7,018 nucleotides of DNA, from assembly GCA_900554715.1 (NCBI GenBank), contig USIN01000093.1, positions 1 through 7,018 of the forward strand, read 5' to 3'. The position numbers and the translations under genes are program-made. The notes below the pieces were generated by a model. That model was not told the DNA's origin. It saw only the letters and a list, made by a program, of their open reading frames with translations, and searched no databases. This DNA comes from an uncultured Bacteroidales bacterium (GTDB taxonomy: Bacteria; Bacteroidota; Bacteroidia; Bacteroidales; Muribaculaceae). Shown here one piece after another: positions 1 to 6,316 of the stretch; within the stretch, counting starts at the first letter, position 1; every line of letters begins with the position of its first letter.

Positions 1-2
1 AG

Positions 3-128
3 GAATCGGCCAGACAGAAAATCGTCGACGACTGGCTCGAGAAGAAAATAAACGAGACATACGTCAGAATCGAAGACGGATGGCGCGGATGCGAGTTCGA
101 GCACAAAGGCTGGATTAAGACACGATAA
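3..128 (+). CDS. SurA-like periplasmic peptidyl-prolyl isomerase, C-terminal fragment
   Basis: Only the last 41 codons are in the window; the 5' part lies to the left of base 1. The reading frame ends at TAA 126-128. The peptide includes the stretch VDDWLEKKINETYVRIEDGW, followed by a tail with CEFEHKGWIK. From memory, this tail closely resembles the C-terminus of Bacteroidetes parvulin-type (SurA/PpiC) isomerases, which assist folding of outer-membrane proteins in the periplasm. The catalytic parvulin domain is not visible, so the call rests on the tail plus context: the next gene, 20 bp downstream, is an OstA-like protein, and in Bacteroides SurA-like isomerase genes commonly sit just before the OstA-like gene. 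The frame is open from the window edge and uses the same codon style as the following gene. Family assignment is fairly sure; the exact paralogue cannot be told from this fragment. Confidence 0.7.
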   Translation, partial: ESARQKIVDDWLEKKINETYVRIEDGWRGCEFEHKGWIKTR

Positions 129-148
129 AACAATAACAACACATCATT

Positions 149-1963
149 ATGTCTGACAACGGCATAAAAACATCACGCAGCCGGCGAGCCCTCAGACTCG
201 TCGGTTTGTGTACTTTAGCGCTGACGGTGACACCGGCTGTCATACCGATGTTCGGCCGGGACAAAAAGGGCAACGACATCATCATCGCTCCCCGGGTGCC
301 GACAGCCGACCGCGCGTCGGGCAACCGTGTCTTCCTCGAACGCGCCGACGTGCTCACCAAAAGCGACAACGACTCGTTTATGGTGCTCAACGGCAACGTC
401 GAGTTTACCAAAGGCCCGATGTTCATGTATTGCGACAGCGCACACTACTACCCCGACACAGAGTCTATGAACGCGTTCGGCAACGTCAGGATGGAACAGG
501 GCGACACCCTCTTTGTCTACGCCGACGAGCTCGACTACAACGGTGCCACCGAACTTGCCGTACTTTACGCCGACCCGGGCAAGAAAGTCAGGCTCATCAA
601 CCGCGATGTGATGCTCGAGACCGATGAATTCATCTATGACCTCTACGCCGATTTGGGCTACTACAACGTAGGCGGCGTTCTCACCGACAAACAGAACCGT
701 CTTTCGTCTCACGAAGGCGAGTATGTGCCGTCGACCAAAGAAGCCAACTTCTATGTCAACGTCCATCTCAATTCGAGATCTGAAAACGACACTCTCGACA
801 TATTCACCGACACGCTTTATTATAACACGGGCACGCACATCGCCGAGCTGTATTCACCCAGCGAAATCATCAATGCCCGCGGCACGATATATACACGCGA
901 AGGCGTCTACGAGACCGATTCAGACATCTGCAACCTCTACGACCGCTCGACAGTCGTCACCAATACAAACCAGACGCTCACAGCCGATACGATATATTAC
1001 AACCGTCGCGCCGGTTATGGCGAGGCCCGTGGCGGCATGGTGTTGACCGACACAGCGAAAAAGGTCATTATGACCGCCGATTACGGCTACTACAACGAGT
1101 TGGCCGACAGTTCGTTCGCGACAGGCAGAGCGCTTATAAAAGAATACTCCGAGGGTGACACTCTCTATCTCCACGGTCGCTATATCGAGACATTCGCCCG
1201 GCACGACACCGTCACCTTCGAGGCCGACACCGTCGCAGGCACACCTGCCGGCGAACGCATCGACACAACTCACGTCGCCGTGATATATCCCCGTGTACGT
1301 TTCTACCGCAGCGACCTTCAGGGCATCTGCGACTCGATGAGAATGACCGAAGCCGACTCTACGCTGAGAATGTTCGTCAATCCGGTGATATGGAGCGAGA
1401 ACCGACAGATATTCGGCAACGTCATCGAACTGCATTTCAACGACTCGACAGTCGACCGCGCGCGCCTGCCCGAATTCGGTTTCACAGCCGAACATATCGA
1501 GGACGAATTCTTCAATCAGATTTCAGGCAAAGAGATGGTCGCGTTCTTCGAAAACAGCGAACTGCGCCACCTCGACATCAGCGGCAACGTCGAGATAATA
1601 ATGTACCCCGAAGAATCAGACTCGACCATTAATAAGCTCGTGTCGGCCCAGAGCAGCTTCCTCTCGGCTGACTTCAAAGGCCGAACGACTGAGAAAATCA
1701 AAATGTGGCCCGAGACGACCGGCGCTGCCACACCGTTGTTCATGGCTCGTAAAAGCCTGTTCTATCTGGCTAAATTCAAATGGTTTGAAGACATCAGACC
1801 GCTCAGCCCCGACGACGTTTTCATCGTTCCCGACGAGATGGAGGCCATAATGGTCGCACTCGGACGCAAACCCGCCGAGCCTGAAGACAGACAACCGGAA
1901 GTATCAGACCTGTCAGGCTTGTCCGACACGCCCGACGAGTCTGACAAAACCGACAAAGACTAA
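149..1963 (+). CDS. OstA-like protein (LptA/OstA family), probable LPS-transport or envelope protein
   Basis: This 604-residue protein resembles the Bacteroidetes OstA-like proteins, related to LptA and the N-terminal domain of LptD, which bridge the periplasm during lipopolysaccharide transport. A basic N-terminus (residues 8-16) and a hydrophobic stretch (about 14-34) suggest Sec export or a membrane anchor. Cys21 does not fit a lipobox. Residues ~58-205 carry the OstA core: GNVEF at 82-86, CDSAHYY at 95-101, FGNV at 110-113, GDTLFVYAD at 118-126. Similar beta-strand modules recur with DTLYYN (221-226), DTIYYN (280-285) and GDTLYLHG (336-343). The C-terminal part has GNVEIIMYPEE (479-489) and DIRPLSPDDVF (548-558), patterns I recall from Bacteroides homologues. 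The last ~30 residues are acidic and low-complexity. The ATG at 149 is chosen because it gives the signal-like N-terminus; no SD precedes it, as is usual in Bacteroidetes. Its exact role in LPS transport is inferred from the family. Confidence 0.87.
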   Translation: MSDNGIKTSRSRRALRLVGLCTLALTVTPAVIPMFGRDKKGNDIIIAPRVPTADRASGNRVFLERADVLTKSDNDSFMVLNGNVEFTKGPMFMYCDSAHYYPDTESMNAFGNVRMEQGDTLFVYADELDYNGATELAVLYADPGKKVRLINRDVMLETDEFIYDLYADLGYYNVGGVLTDKQNRLSSHEGEYVPSTKEANFYVNVHLNSRSENDTLDIFTDTLYYNTGTHIAELYSPSEIINARGTIYTREGVYETDSDICNLYDRSTVVTNTNQTLTADTIYYNRRAGYGEARGGMVLTDTAKKVIMTADYGYYNELADSSFATGRALIKEYSEGDTLYLHGRYIETFARHDTVTFEADTVAGTPAGERIDTTHVAVIYPRVRFYRSDLQGICDSMRMTEADSTLRMFVNPVIWSENRQIFGNVIELHFNDSTVDRARLPEFGFTAEHIEDEFFNQISGKEMVAFFENSELRHLDISGNVEIIMYPEESDSTINKLVSAQSSFLSADFKGRTTEKIKMWPETTGAATPLFMARKSLFYLAKFKWFEDIRPLSPDDVFIVPDEMEAIMVALGRKPAEPEDRQPEVSDLSGLSDTPDESDKTDKD

Positions 1964-1980
1964 CCTATGCACAAAACGAT

Positions 1981-2832
1981 ATGGAACTAACCGAAATCAC
2001 CAATACCGACTTCGGAGGCGAACGTCCGCTGTTCGGCTCCAGAAATCTGTCACTCAAAAACGTCACAATACACGCCGGCGAGTCGGCGCTCAAGAATTGT
2101 GCTGACATCACCGCCGAAGACTGTCGCTTTGAAGGCAAATATCCCTTCTGGCATGTTGACGGCTTCACTGTAATAAACTGTATCTTCACTCCCGGCGCCC
2201 GCGCCGCCCTATGGTACTCCAAGAACCTTGTCATGAGCGACACTCTCGTCGAAGCCCCGAAAATGTTCCGCGAGATGGACAATATGCGCCTCGAGGGAGT
2301 AAGAATTCCCGATGCGGCCGAAACACTCTGGCACTGCTCTGACGTGACTCTGCGCGATGTCGAAGTTGCCAACGCCGATTATCTCTTCATGCACTGCCGC
2401 AATATCGATATCGAACGTTATCGCCAGGACGGCAACTATTCGTTTCAATACTGCACCAACGTCGTGATACGCAATGCCGTCATCAATTCTAAAGACGCGT
2501 TCTGGAACACCGAAGACGTCACCGTCTATGACAGCGAACTCAACGGCGAGTATCTCGGCTGGCACTCTCACCGCCTCCACCTCGTAAGATGTAAGATTTC
2601 AGGCACACAACCCCTGTGCTACGCCTCAGACCTCGTGCTCGAAGACTGCACCTTCGCCCCTGACTGCGATCTCGCTTTCGAAGACTCGTCTGTCAAAGCC
2701 ACTATACTCTCGCCCGTGACATCGATAAAGAACCCGCACACAGGCACAATCACACTGCCTTCGGTCGGCGAAATCATCAAGGACGAGTTCTGTCTCGCCC
2801 CCGCCGACTGCAAGATAATAACAAAAGGCTGA
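1981..2832 (+). CDS. DUF3737 family protein, predicted right-handed beta-helix
   Basis: This 283-residue protein matches my memory of the DUF3737 family, whose biochemical function is unknown to me. No signal peptide or membrane segment is visible, so it is probably cytoplasmic. The sequence repeats about every 19-21 residues, each unit having a hydrophobic or aromatic core followed by a turn and a short beta strand. Core positions include W57, W78, F96, W117, F136, F155, F174, G193 and L212. Many units continue with H/C/Y, then N/D-V/L, as in LWHCSDVTLRD (116-126) and SFQYCTNVVIRN (154-165). Such spacing is that of pectate-lyase-like parallel beta-helices, here with about nine or ten rungs. 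The protein is rich in Cys and His, but I see no obvious catalytic triad or metal site. It starts 17 bp after the OstA-like gene and ends 8 bp before the MalY-like gene, suggesting co-transcription with the latter. There is no SD at the ATG. Confidence 0.85.
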   Translation: MELTEITNTDFGGERPLFGSRNLSLKNVTIHAGESALKNCADITAEDCRFEGKYPFWHVDGFTVINCIFTPGARAALWYSKNLVMSDTLVEAPKMFREMDNMRLEGVRIPDAAETLWHCSDVTLRDVEVANADYLFMHCRNIDIERYRQDGNYSFQYCTNVVIRNAVINSKDAFWNTEDVTVYDSELNGEYLGWHSHRLHLVRCKISGTQPLCYASDLVLEDCTFAPDCDLAFEDSSVKATILSPVTSIKNPHTGTITLPSVGEIIKDEFCLAPADCKIITKG

Positions 2833-2840
2833 CTTTTCCT

Positions 2841-4010
2841 ATGGCTGAATTTGATTTTGACGCATCGGTCGAGCGCCGAGGTACATTTTCCTATAAATGG
2901 GACACGACAGCCGACGGCGTGCTGCCTATGTGGGTCGCCGACATGGACTTCAAGACGGCTCCTGTCATCATCGAGGCTTTGCGTCGGCGTGTCGACCACG
3001 GGGTCTTCGGCTATACAGCGGTGCCCGACGAGTATTACAAAGCTGTCGACAACTGGTTTTCACGGCGTCACGGCTATCATGTCGCACGCGAGAGCGTCAT
3101 CTACGTTCCGGGCGTCGTTCCGGCGGTTTCGGCCATAATCAAGGCGCTTGTGAAACCGGGCGAAGGCGTCATCGTACAGACGCCGGTCTATAACTGCTTC
3201 TTCTCGTCGATACGCAATAACGGCTGTACCACAGTCGAAAACCGCCTGCGCCGCATCGACCGCCCTGACGGCTCGTTCACTTACGAAATTGATTTCGACG
3301 ACCTTGAGACAAAAGCCTCAGACCCGGCCAACCGTCTGCTGCTGCTCTGCAACCCGCATAATCCTGCCGGACGTGTATGGAGCCGGGACAATCTCGCCCG
3401 CATCGCCGACATCTGCCGCCGCAACGGCGTCGTCATTGTCAGCGACGAGATACACTGCGAACTGACAATGCCCGGCTTCGACTTCGTCTCGATGGCCACC
3501 GTCACCGACGACGCCATCATCTGTTCGTCGCCGAGCAAGGCTTTCAACACAGCCGGCCTGCAGATTGCCAATATCATCGCCAACGACCCCGCGAAGCGCG
3601 CTCTCATCGACAAAGCCGTCAACATAAACGAAGTATGCGACGTCAACCCCTTCGGCGTCGCGGGTCTCATCGCAGCCTACAACGGGGGCGAACCATGGCT
3701 CAACGCTCTTGTCGCCTATCTTCATGACAACTATCTGCTGACACGCGATTTCTTTGCCCGCGAACTTCCCGAGCTGCCGCTGGCACGTCTTGAGGCGACC
3801 TATCTCGTCTGGATTGACATCCGTGCATGTCACTGCGACGGCGACACGATTGAAAAACTTCTTGCCGACCACGACGGCATACTCGTCAACAGCGGCGCAA
3901 TATATGGCGACCGCAATTACATACGCCTCAACATAGCCACGCGCCGCACCATGCTCTCCGAAGGACTGCATCGGCTCGCCCACGGTCTGAGAGCCTTGAT
4001 TGACAGATAA
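2841..4010 (+). CDS. MalY/PatB-type PLP-dependent C-S lyase or aminotransferase (fold type I)
   Basis: This 389-residue protein has the usual length and landmarks of the MalY/PatB family. These enzymes cleave cystathionine or cysteine conjugates to a thiol, pyruvate and ammonia, and are often annotated as aminotransferases. In order: FDFDASVERRGTFSYKWD (4-21) and LPMWVADMDF (28-37), a family hallmark; FGYT (56-59); YVPGVVPA (88-95) near the cofactor phosphate site; TPVY (114-117) with Tyr117 placed to stack on or near PLP; NPHNPAGRVW (171-180); SDEIH (201-205), where Asp202 should pair with the pyridine nitrogen; SSPSKAFN (229-236), where Lys233 is the Schiff-base lysine; and YIRLN (360-364), where Arg362 should bind the substrate carboxylate. 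All key residues are present, so it should be active and cytosolic. It follows DUF3737 by 8 bp and precedes the exporter by 13 bp. Substrate choice (cystathionine beta-lyase versus other C-S lyase) cannot be settled from sequence. Confidence 0.93.
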   Translation: MAEFDFDASVERRGTFSYKWDTTADGVLPMWVADMDFKTAPVIIEALRRRVDHGVFGYTAVPDEYYKAVDNWFSRRHGYHVARESVIYVPGVVPAVSAIIKALVKPGEGVIVQTPVYNCFFSSIRNNGCTTVENRLRRIDRPDGSFTYEIDFDDLETKASDPANRLLLLCNPHNPAGRVWSRDNLARIADICRRNGVVIVSDEIHCELTMPGFDFVSMATVTDDAIICSSPSKAFNTAGLQIANIIANDPAKRALIDKAVNINEVCDVNPFGVAGLIAAYNGGEPWLNALVAYLHDNYLLTRDFFARELPELPLARLEATYLVWIDIRACHCDGDTIEKLLADHDGILVNSGAIYGDRNYIRLNIATRRTMLSEGLHRLAHGLRALIDR

Positions 4011-4023
4011 CACCACACAGACT

Positions 4024-5469
4024 ATGGCCGACATATCACAGATACAAAGCGGCGAACGCATGAACCTCCGGCAGCAGATAGCGCTGACGGCCAAGCTGTC
4101 GTTGCCGGCCATCTTAGCCCAGCTGTCGAGCATACTGATGCAGTATATCGACGCCTCGATGGTCGGACGTCTCGGCGCCCAGCCAGCCGCATCGGTCGGA
4201 CTGATGTCAAGCAGTTTGTGGCTCTTCTGGGGTGTCTGTTCGATGATAACGATGGGCTTCTCGGTGCAGGTCGCCCATCGCGTAGGCGCTAAGAACTATA
4301 CCGATGCCCGGTCTGTGCTGCGTCAGGGTATAACATCGTGCATCGTCATAAGCCTCGTCATCACCGCCGTCGGTCTTGCCATCGCCCGCAGCCTGCCGGT
4401 ATGGCTCGGCGGCGACCCCGCAATCACCGGCGAGGCCGGCATATACTTCTCGGTCTTTGTCTGCGCCCTGCCGATGCTGACGCTCAATTATCTCGCCGGC
4501 GGCATGCTGCGCTGCGCCGGCAACATGAAGGTGCCGAGTCTGCTCAATGTCGGCATGTGTCTGATGGATGTCGTCTTCAATTTTTTCCTGATATTCCCGA
4601 CACGCGCGGTCTCGCTCTTCGGTCTCGACCTGACGATGCCGGGTGCCGGACTCGGAGTGCTCGGCGCGGCTCTCGGCACAGTCATGGCCGAATGTCTAAC
4701 AGCCATGCTGATGCTCTATTATCTGTGCTACAGGCAGAAAGGACTCGACATCGGCCATCATCGCAACGGCAGTTTCCGTCCGCGACGCGACGTGCTGCGC
4801 AACGCCTTTAAGATCGCCGCACCCATGACGGCCGAACACGCCATCTTCTGCGGCGCTCAGATCATGATAACCATCATCGTCGCCCCGCTCGGCGTCGTCG
4901 CCATCGCAGCCAACGCCTTTGCCGTCACGGCCGAAAGTCTTTGCTACATGCCTGGCTTCGGCATAGGCGACGCCGCCACGACTCTGGTGGGGCAAAGTCT
5001 CGGCGCCGGACGGCAGGATCTCGTGAAGCGGTTCTGCCATATAACCGTCGGCATGGGCATGGCCGTCATGACCGTCATGGCTGTGATAATGTATCTCGCC
5101 GCACCGCTGATGATGGGCATAATGACCGACGACACGGCCATCAGCAGCCTCGGCACAGAGATTCTGCGCATCGAAGCCTGGGCCGAACCGATGTATGCGG
5201 CTTCGATTGTCGCCTACGGCGCTTTCGTGGGCGTCGGCGACACTCTTATCCCTGCAATAATGAATTTCGGCAGCATTTGGCTCGTCAGAATTCCTGTCGC
5301 CGCTCTGCTGGCTCCTACAGCCGGGCTGCGCGGCGTCTGGATTGCAATGTGCATAGAACTGACATTCAGAGGACTGATATTCCTTTGGCGTATGTTCGGC
5401 GGCTGGTGGTACAGAAACAAGAAGGCGACCTCGTCGACGCCCGAGCTGCCCGTCACTGACCTCGAATAA
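4024..5469 (+). CDS. MATE family multidrug/metabolite exporter
   Basis: From the ATG at 4024 the protein has 481 residues, with about twelve hydrophobic segments and the two-fold architecture of MATE transporters, which export drugs or metabolites using H+ or Na+ gradients across the inner membrane. Family signatures are seen in both halves: LSLPAILAQ (25-33), a helix-1 motif; the region around DASMVGRLG (43-51); GGMLRCAGNMKVPS (159-172); then AAPMTAEH (265-272) and PGFGIGDAATTLVGQSLGAG (310-329) in the second half. A central loop at ~238-256 is basic and His-rich. An in-frame TTG at 4000 would give 489 residues and overlap the previous gene by 11 bp; I prefer ATG 4024 because the extra eight residues are polar and outside the family core. 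Another in-frame ATG at 4060 (MNLRQQIA) is also plausible. The gene ends 2 bp before the convergent partial gene. Substrate is unknown; placement after the PLP enzyme might hint at a small amino or thiol compound, but this is speculative. Confidence 0.92.
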   Translation: MADISQIQSGERMNLRQQIALTAKLSLPAILAQLSSILMQYIDASMVGRLGAQPAASVGLMSSSLWLFWGVCSMITMGFSVQVAHRVGAKNYTDARSVLRQGITSCIVISLVITAVGLAIARSLPVWLGGDPAITGEAGIYFSVFVCALPMLTLNYLAGGMLRCAGNMKVPSLLNVGMCLMDVVFNFFLIFPTRAVSLFGLDLTMPGAGLGVLGAALGTVMAECLTAMLMLYYLCYRQKGLDIGHHRNGSFRPRRDVLRNAFKIAAPMTAEHAIFCGAQIMITIIVAPLGVVAIAANAFAVTAESLCYMPGFGIGDAATTLVGQSLGAGRQDLVKRFCHITVGMGMAVMTVMAVIMYLAAPLMMGIMTDDTAISSLGTEILRIEAWAEPMYAASIVAYGAFVGVGDTLIPAIMNFGSIWLVRIPVAALLAPTAGLRGVWIAMCIELTFRGLIFLWRMFGGWWYRNKKATSSTPELPVTDLE

Positions 5470-5471
5470 TT

Positions 5472-5627
5472 TCAGGCATAGAGGCCCATCGCGGCCGTGC
5501 GGCTGATTATATCGCCGAGGATCGGCGCCGGAGCCGACGGGTCGAGCGACTCGCCCCCGACGTTTATCACTGGGCTCTGGATTACGCCATGAGGCATGAT
5601 GCTCCTGAGAAACACGTAGACCTCCGG
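5472..5627 (-). other. 3' end of an unidentified Bacteroidales gene, convergent with the MATE gene
   Basis: The last ~50 codons of the frame that runs on from rplB do not belong to L2. The peptide contains SPVINVGG, SLDPSAPAPILGD and IISRTAAMGLYA before TGA (5472-5474). I do not recognise the family. The stretch uses codons absent from the preceding 124 L2 codons (TCG twice, ATA twice, AGG once), which fits the Bacteroidales-like genes to its left. Its stop lies 2 bp from the MATE stop, a normal tail-to-tail arrangement, so it is probably the true C-terminus of a real gene whose upstream part was replaced by the rplB sequence. It is continuous with the left part of the window and should not be read as ribosomal protein. 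That its frame matches rplB may simply be a one-in-three chance. Confidence 0.6.
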
Positions 5628-6002
5628 CAGAATATCGGCGTCGGGACCGGTCATGATCTTGTGACCAGCCTTCAGGCCGACAGGAGCCAGGATGTAGCGC
5701 TTCTCGCCATCCTCATACTCGATGAGAGCGATATTGGCGCTGCGGTTGGGGTCATACTCCAGACGCAGCACGGTGGCGGAACCCATCTTGTCGCGCTTGA
5801 AGTCGATGATACGATACTTGCGCTTGTTGCCGCCGCCGCGATGACGGACGGTGATGCGGCCGTAGCTGTTGCGGCCGGCGCTCTTCTTCAGAGGCTCGGT
5901 GAGGCTGGGCTCGGGACGAGCCTTCTTGTCGATGCCGTCGAAACCGGAAACCGTCATCTGACGGCGGGAAGGAGTCGTCGGCTTAAAAGTTTTAATAGAC
6001 AT
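5472..6002 (-). CDS. rplB: 50S ribosomal protein L2, N-terminal part only, fused to unrelated 3' sequence
   Basis: Reading leftward from ATG 6000-6002, residues 1-124 are clear L2: KPTTPSRRQM (7-16), GRNSYGRITVRHRGGGNKRK (43-62), YRIIDFKR (63-70), RLEYDPNRSANIALIEYEDG (80-99) and RYILAPVGLKAG (102-113). This covers the N-terminal OB-like 23S rRNA-binding domain. Homology stops at about DADI (121-124); residues ~127-176 do not resemble L2. The whole C-terminal SH3-like domain, including the conserved His region near the peptidyl-transferase centre and the HPHGGG motif, is absent; L2 is normally ~275 residues. The start has a strong SD, GGAAGGAGT (reverse complement of 6011-6019), 8 nt upstream. 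It follows rplW by 17 bp as in the S10 operon. Codon use is that of a highly expressed gene up to residue 124 and then changes. The open frame is 176 codons, but the hybrid is unlikely to be a real working protein. Confidence 0.9.
   Translation of the reverse strand: MSIKTFKPTTPSRRQMTVSGFDGIDKKARPEPSLTEPLKKSAGRNSYGRITVRHRGGGNKRKYRIIDFKRDKMGSATVLRLEYDPNRSANIALIEYEDGEKRYILAPVGLKAGHKIMTGPDADILPEVYVFLRSIMPHGVIQSPVINVGGESLDPSAPAPILGDIISRTAAMGLYA
5622..5636. other. Putative junction between Bacteroidales-like and Firmicutes-like DNA
   Basis: L2 homology on the - strand ends at about codon 124-126 (5625-5633), in the middle of a conserved domain-linking segment where family members continue with a PGN-type motif. 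Left of this point, genes have no SD sequences and use ATA and TCG freely; right of it, genes have SD sequences and avoid those codons in the L2 part. I see no transposase, inverted repeat, tRNA, att-like duplication or integrase at the boundary. The exact base cannot be fixed, because a codon or two (Leu-Pro) could belong to either side. Confidence 0.8.
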
Positions 6003-6010
6003 TCTGCTTT

Positions 6011-6019
6011 ACTCCTTCC
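6011..6019 (-). promoter_or_regulatory. Shine-Dalgarno site of rplB
   Basis: Read on the - strand the bases are GGAAGGAGT, a strong match to the anti-SD of 16S rRNA, with 8 nt to the ATG at 6002. It lies in the 17 bp gap after rplW. No comparable site precedes any complete gene left of the junction. Confidence 0.85.
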
Positions 6020-6316
6020 TTAGACCATGCCTTCGAAGAACTCGATGGTCTTAGAATCAGCGGTCAGGGTCACATAAGCCTTCTTCCAGGCACGGGTGGT
6101 GCCGGGACGGCCGGCGCCCATGCGCTTGGCCTTAGCCGGGACGTTCAGGGTGTTGACGGAAGCGACCTTCACGCCGAAGATCTCCTCAACAGCCTTCTTG
6201 ATCTCCACCTTGCCGGCGGACTTGGCCACTTCGAAGACATACTTCTTGTCAGCGGCACCAGCCATGGCACGCTCGGTGATAATGGGGCGAATGACGATAT
6301 CGTAAGCGGTCATCAT
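6020..6316 (-). CDS. rplW: 50S ribosomal protein L23
   Basis: This 98-residue protein has normal L23 length. L23 binds domain III of 23S rRNA beside the polypeptide exit and is the docking site for trigger factor and SRP. Seen: YDIVIRPIITERAM (5-18), the N-terminal family signature; KYVFEVAKSAGKVEIKKAVE (25-44); EIFGVKVASVNTLNVPAK (45-62); and a C-terminal AWKKAYVTL followed by IEFFEGMV. The glycine- and basic-rich loop at ~63-75 is the rRNA-contacting extension. The sequence is the Firmicutes (Oscillospirales-like) type and differs from the Bacteroidetes L23 I recall. It starts within the end of rplD: ATG 6314-6316 overlaps the rplD TGA in an ATGA arrangement, pointing to translational coupling. 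A second ATG follows at once (6311-6313), and AGGAGGT upstream suits either start, with 6 or 9 nt spacing; the first is given here. Confidence 0.96.
   Translation of the reverse strand: MMTAYDIVIRPIITERAMAGAADKKYVFEVAKSAGKVEIKKAVEEIFGVKVASVNTLNVPAKAKRMGAGRPGTTRAWKKAYVTLTADSKTIEFFEGMV

Noticed and set aside
129..148. Bacteroidales-type promoter before the OstA-like gene
   Set aside because: The 20 bp gap is A-rich but shows no TAnnTTTG-like -7 box paired with a -33 TTTG; transcription probably comes from upstream.
215..838. Long open frame on the - strand (207 codons) opposite the OstA-like gene
   Set aside because: It mirrors the codon periodicity of the gene on the other strand, resembles no family I know, and overlaps a well-supported gene completely.
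1967..1990. Seven-codon ORF (MHKTIWN) between the OstA-like and DUF3737 genes, a possible leader peptide
   Set aside because: It has no SD, no regulatory residue run and no hairpin that I can see; such short frames arise by chance.
4000..4023. TTG start at 4000 for the MATE gene, overlapping the MalY-like gene by 11 bp
   Set aside because: It adds eight polar residues outside the family core; the ATG at 4024 gives a non-overlapping start with spacing like that of the neighbours.
3318..4133. Long - strand open frame (271 codons) opposite the MalY-like and MATE genes
   Set aside because: The + strand gene has all PLP-enzyme motifs; the antisense frame is a by-product of GC-rich third positions and has no recognisable domain.
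5470..5530. Possible bidirectional terminator between the convergent MATE and orphan genes
   Set aside because: The gap is 2 bp, and I could not find a stable GC stem followed by a T run on either strand nearby.
5472..6002. A genuine novel L2 fusion protein
   Set aside because: The C-terminal L2 domain is essential, the tail has a different codon style, and the tail sits exactly as a neighbour gene end would; a join of two sources explains all three.
5589..6023. + strand open frame (144 codons) across the L2 region and the junction
   Set aside because: It is antisense to clear L2 sequence and spans the junction of two sources, so it cannot be a natural gene.
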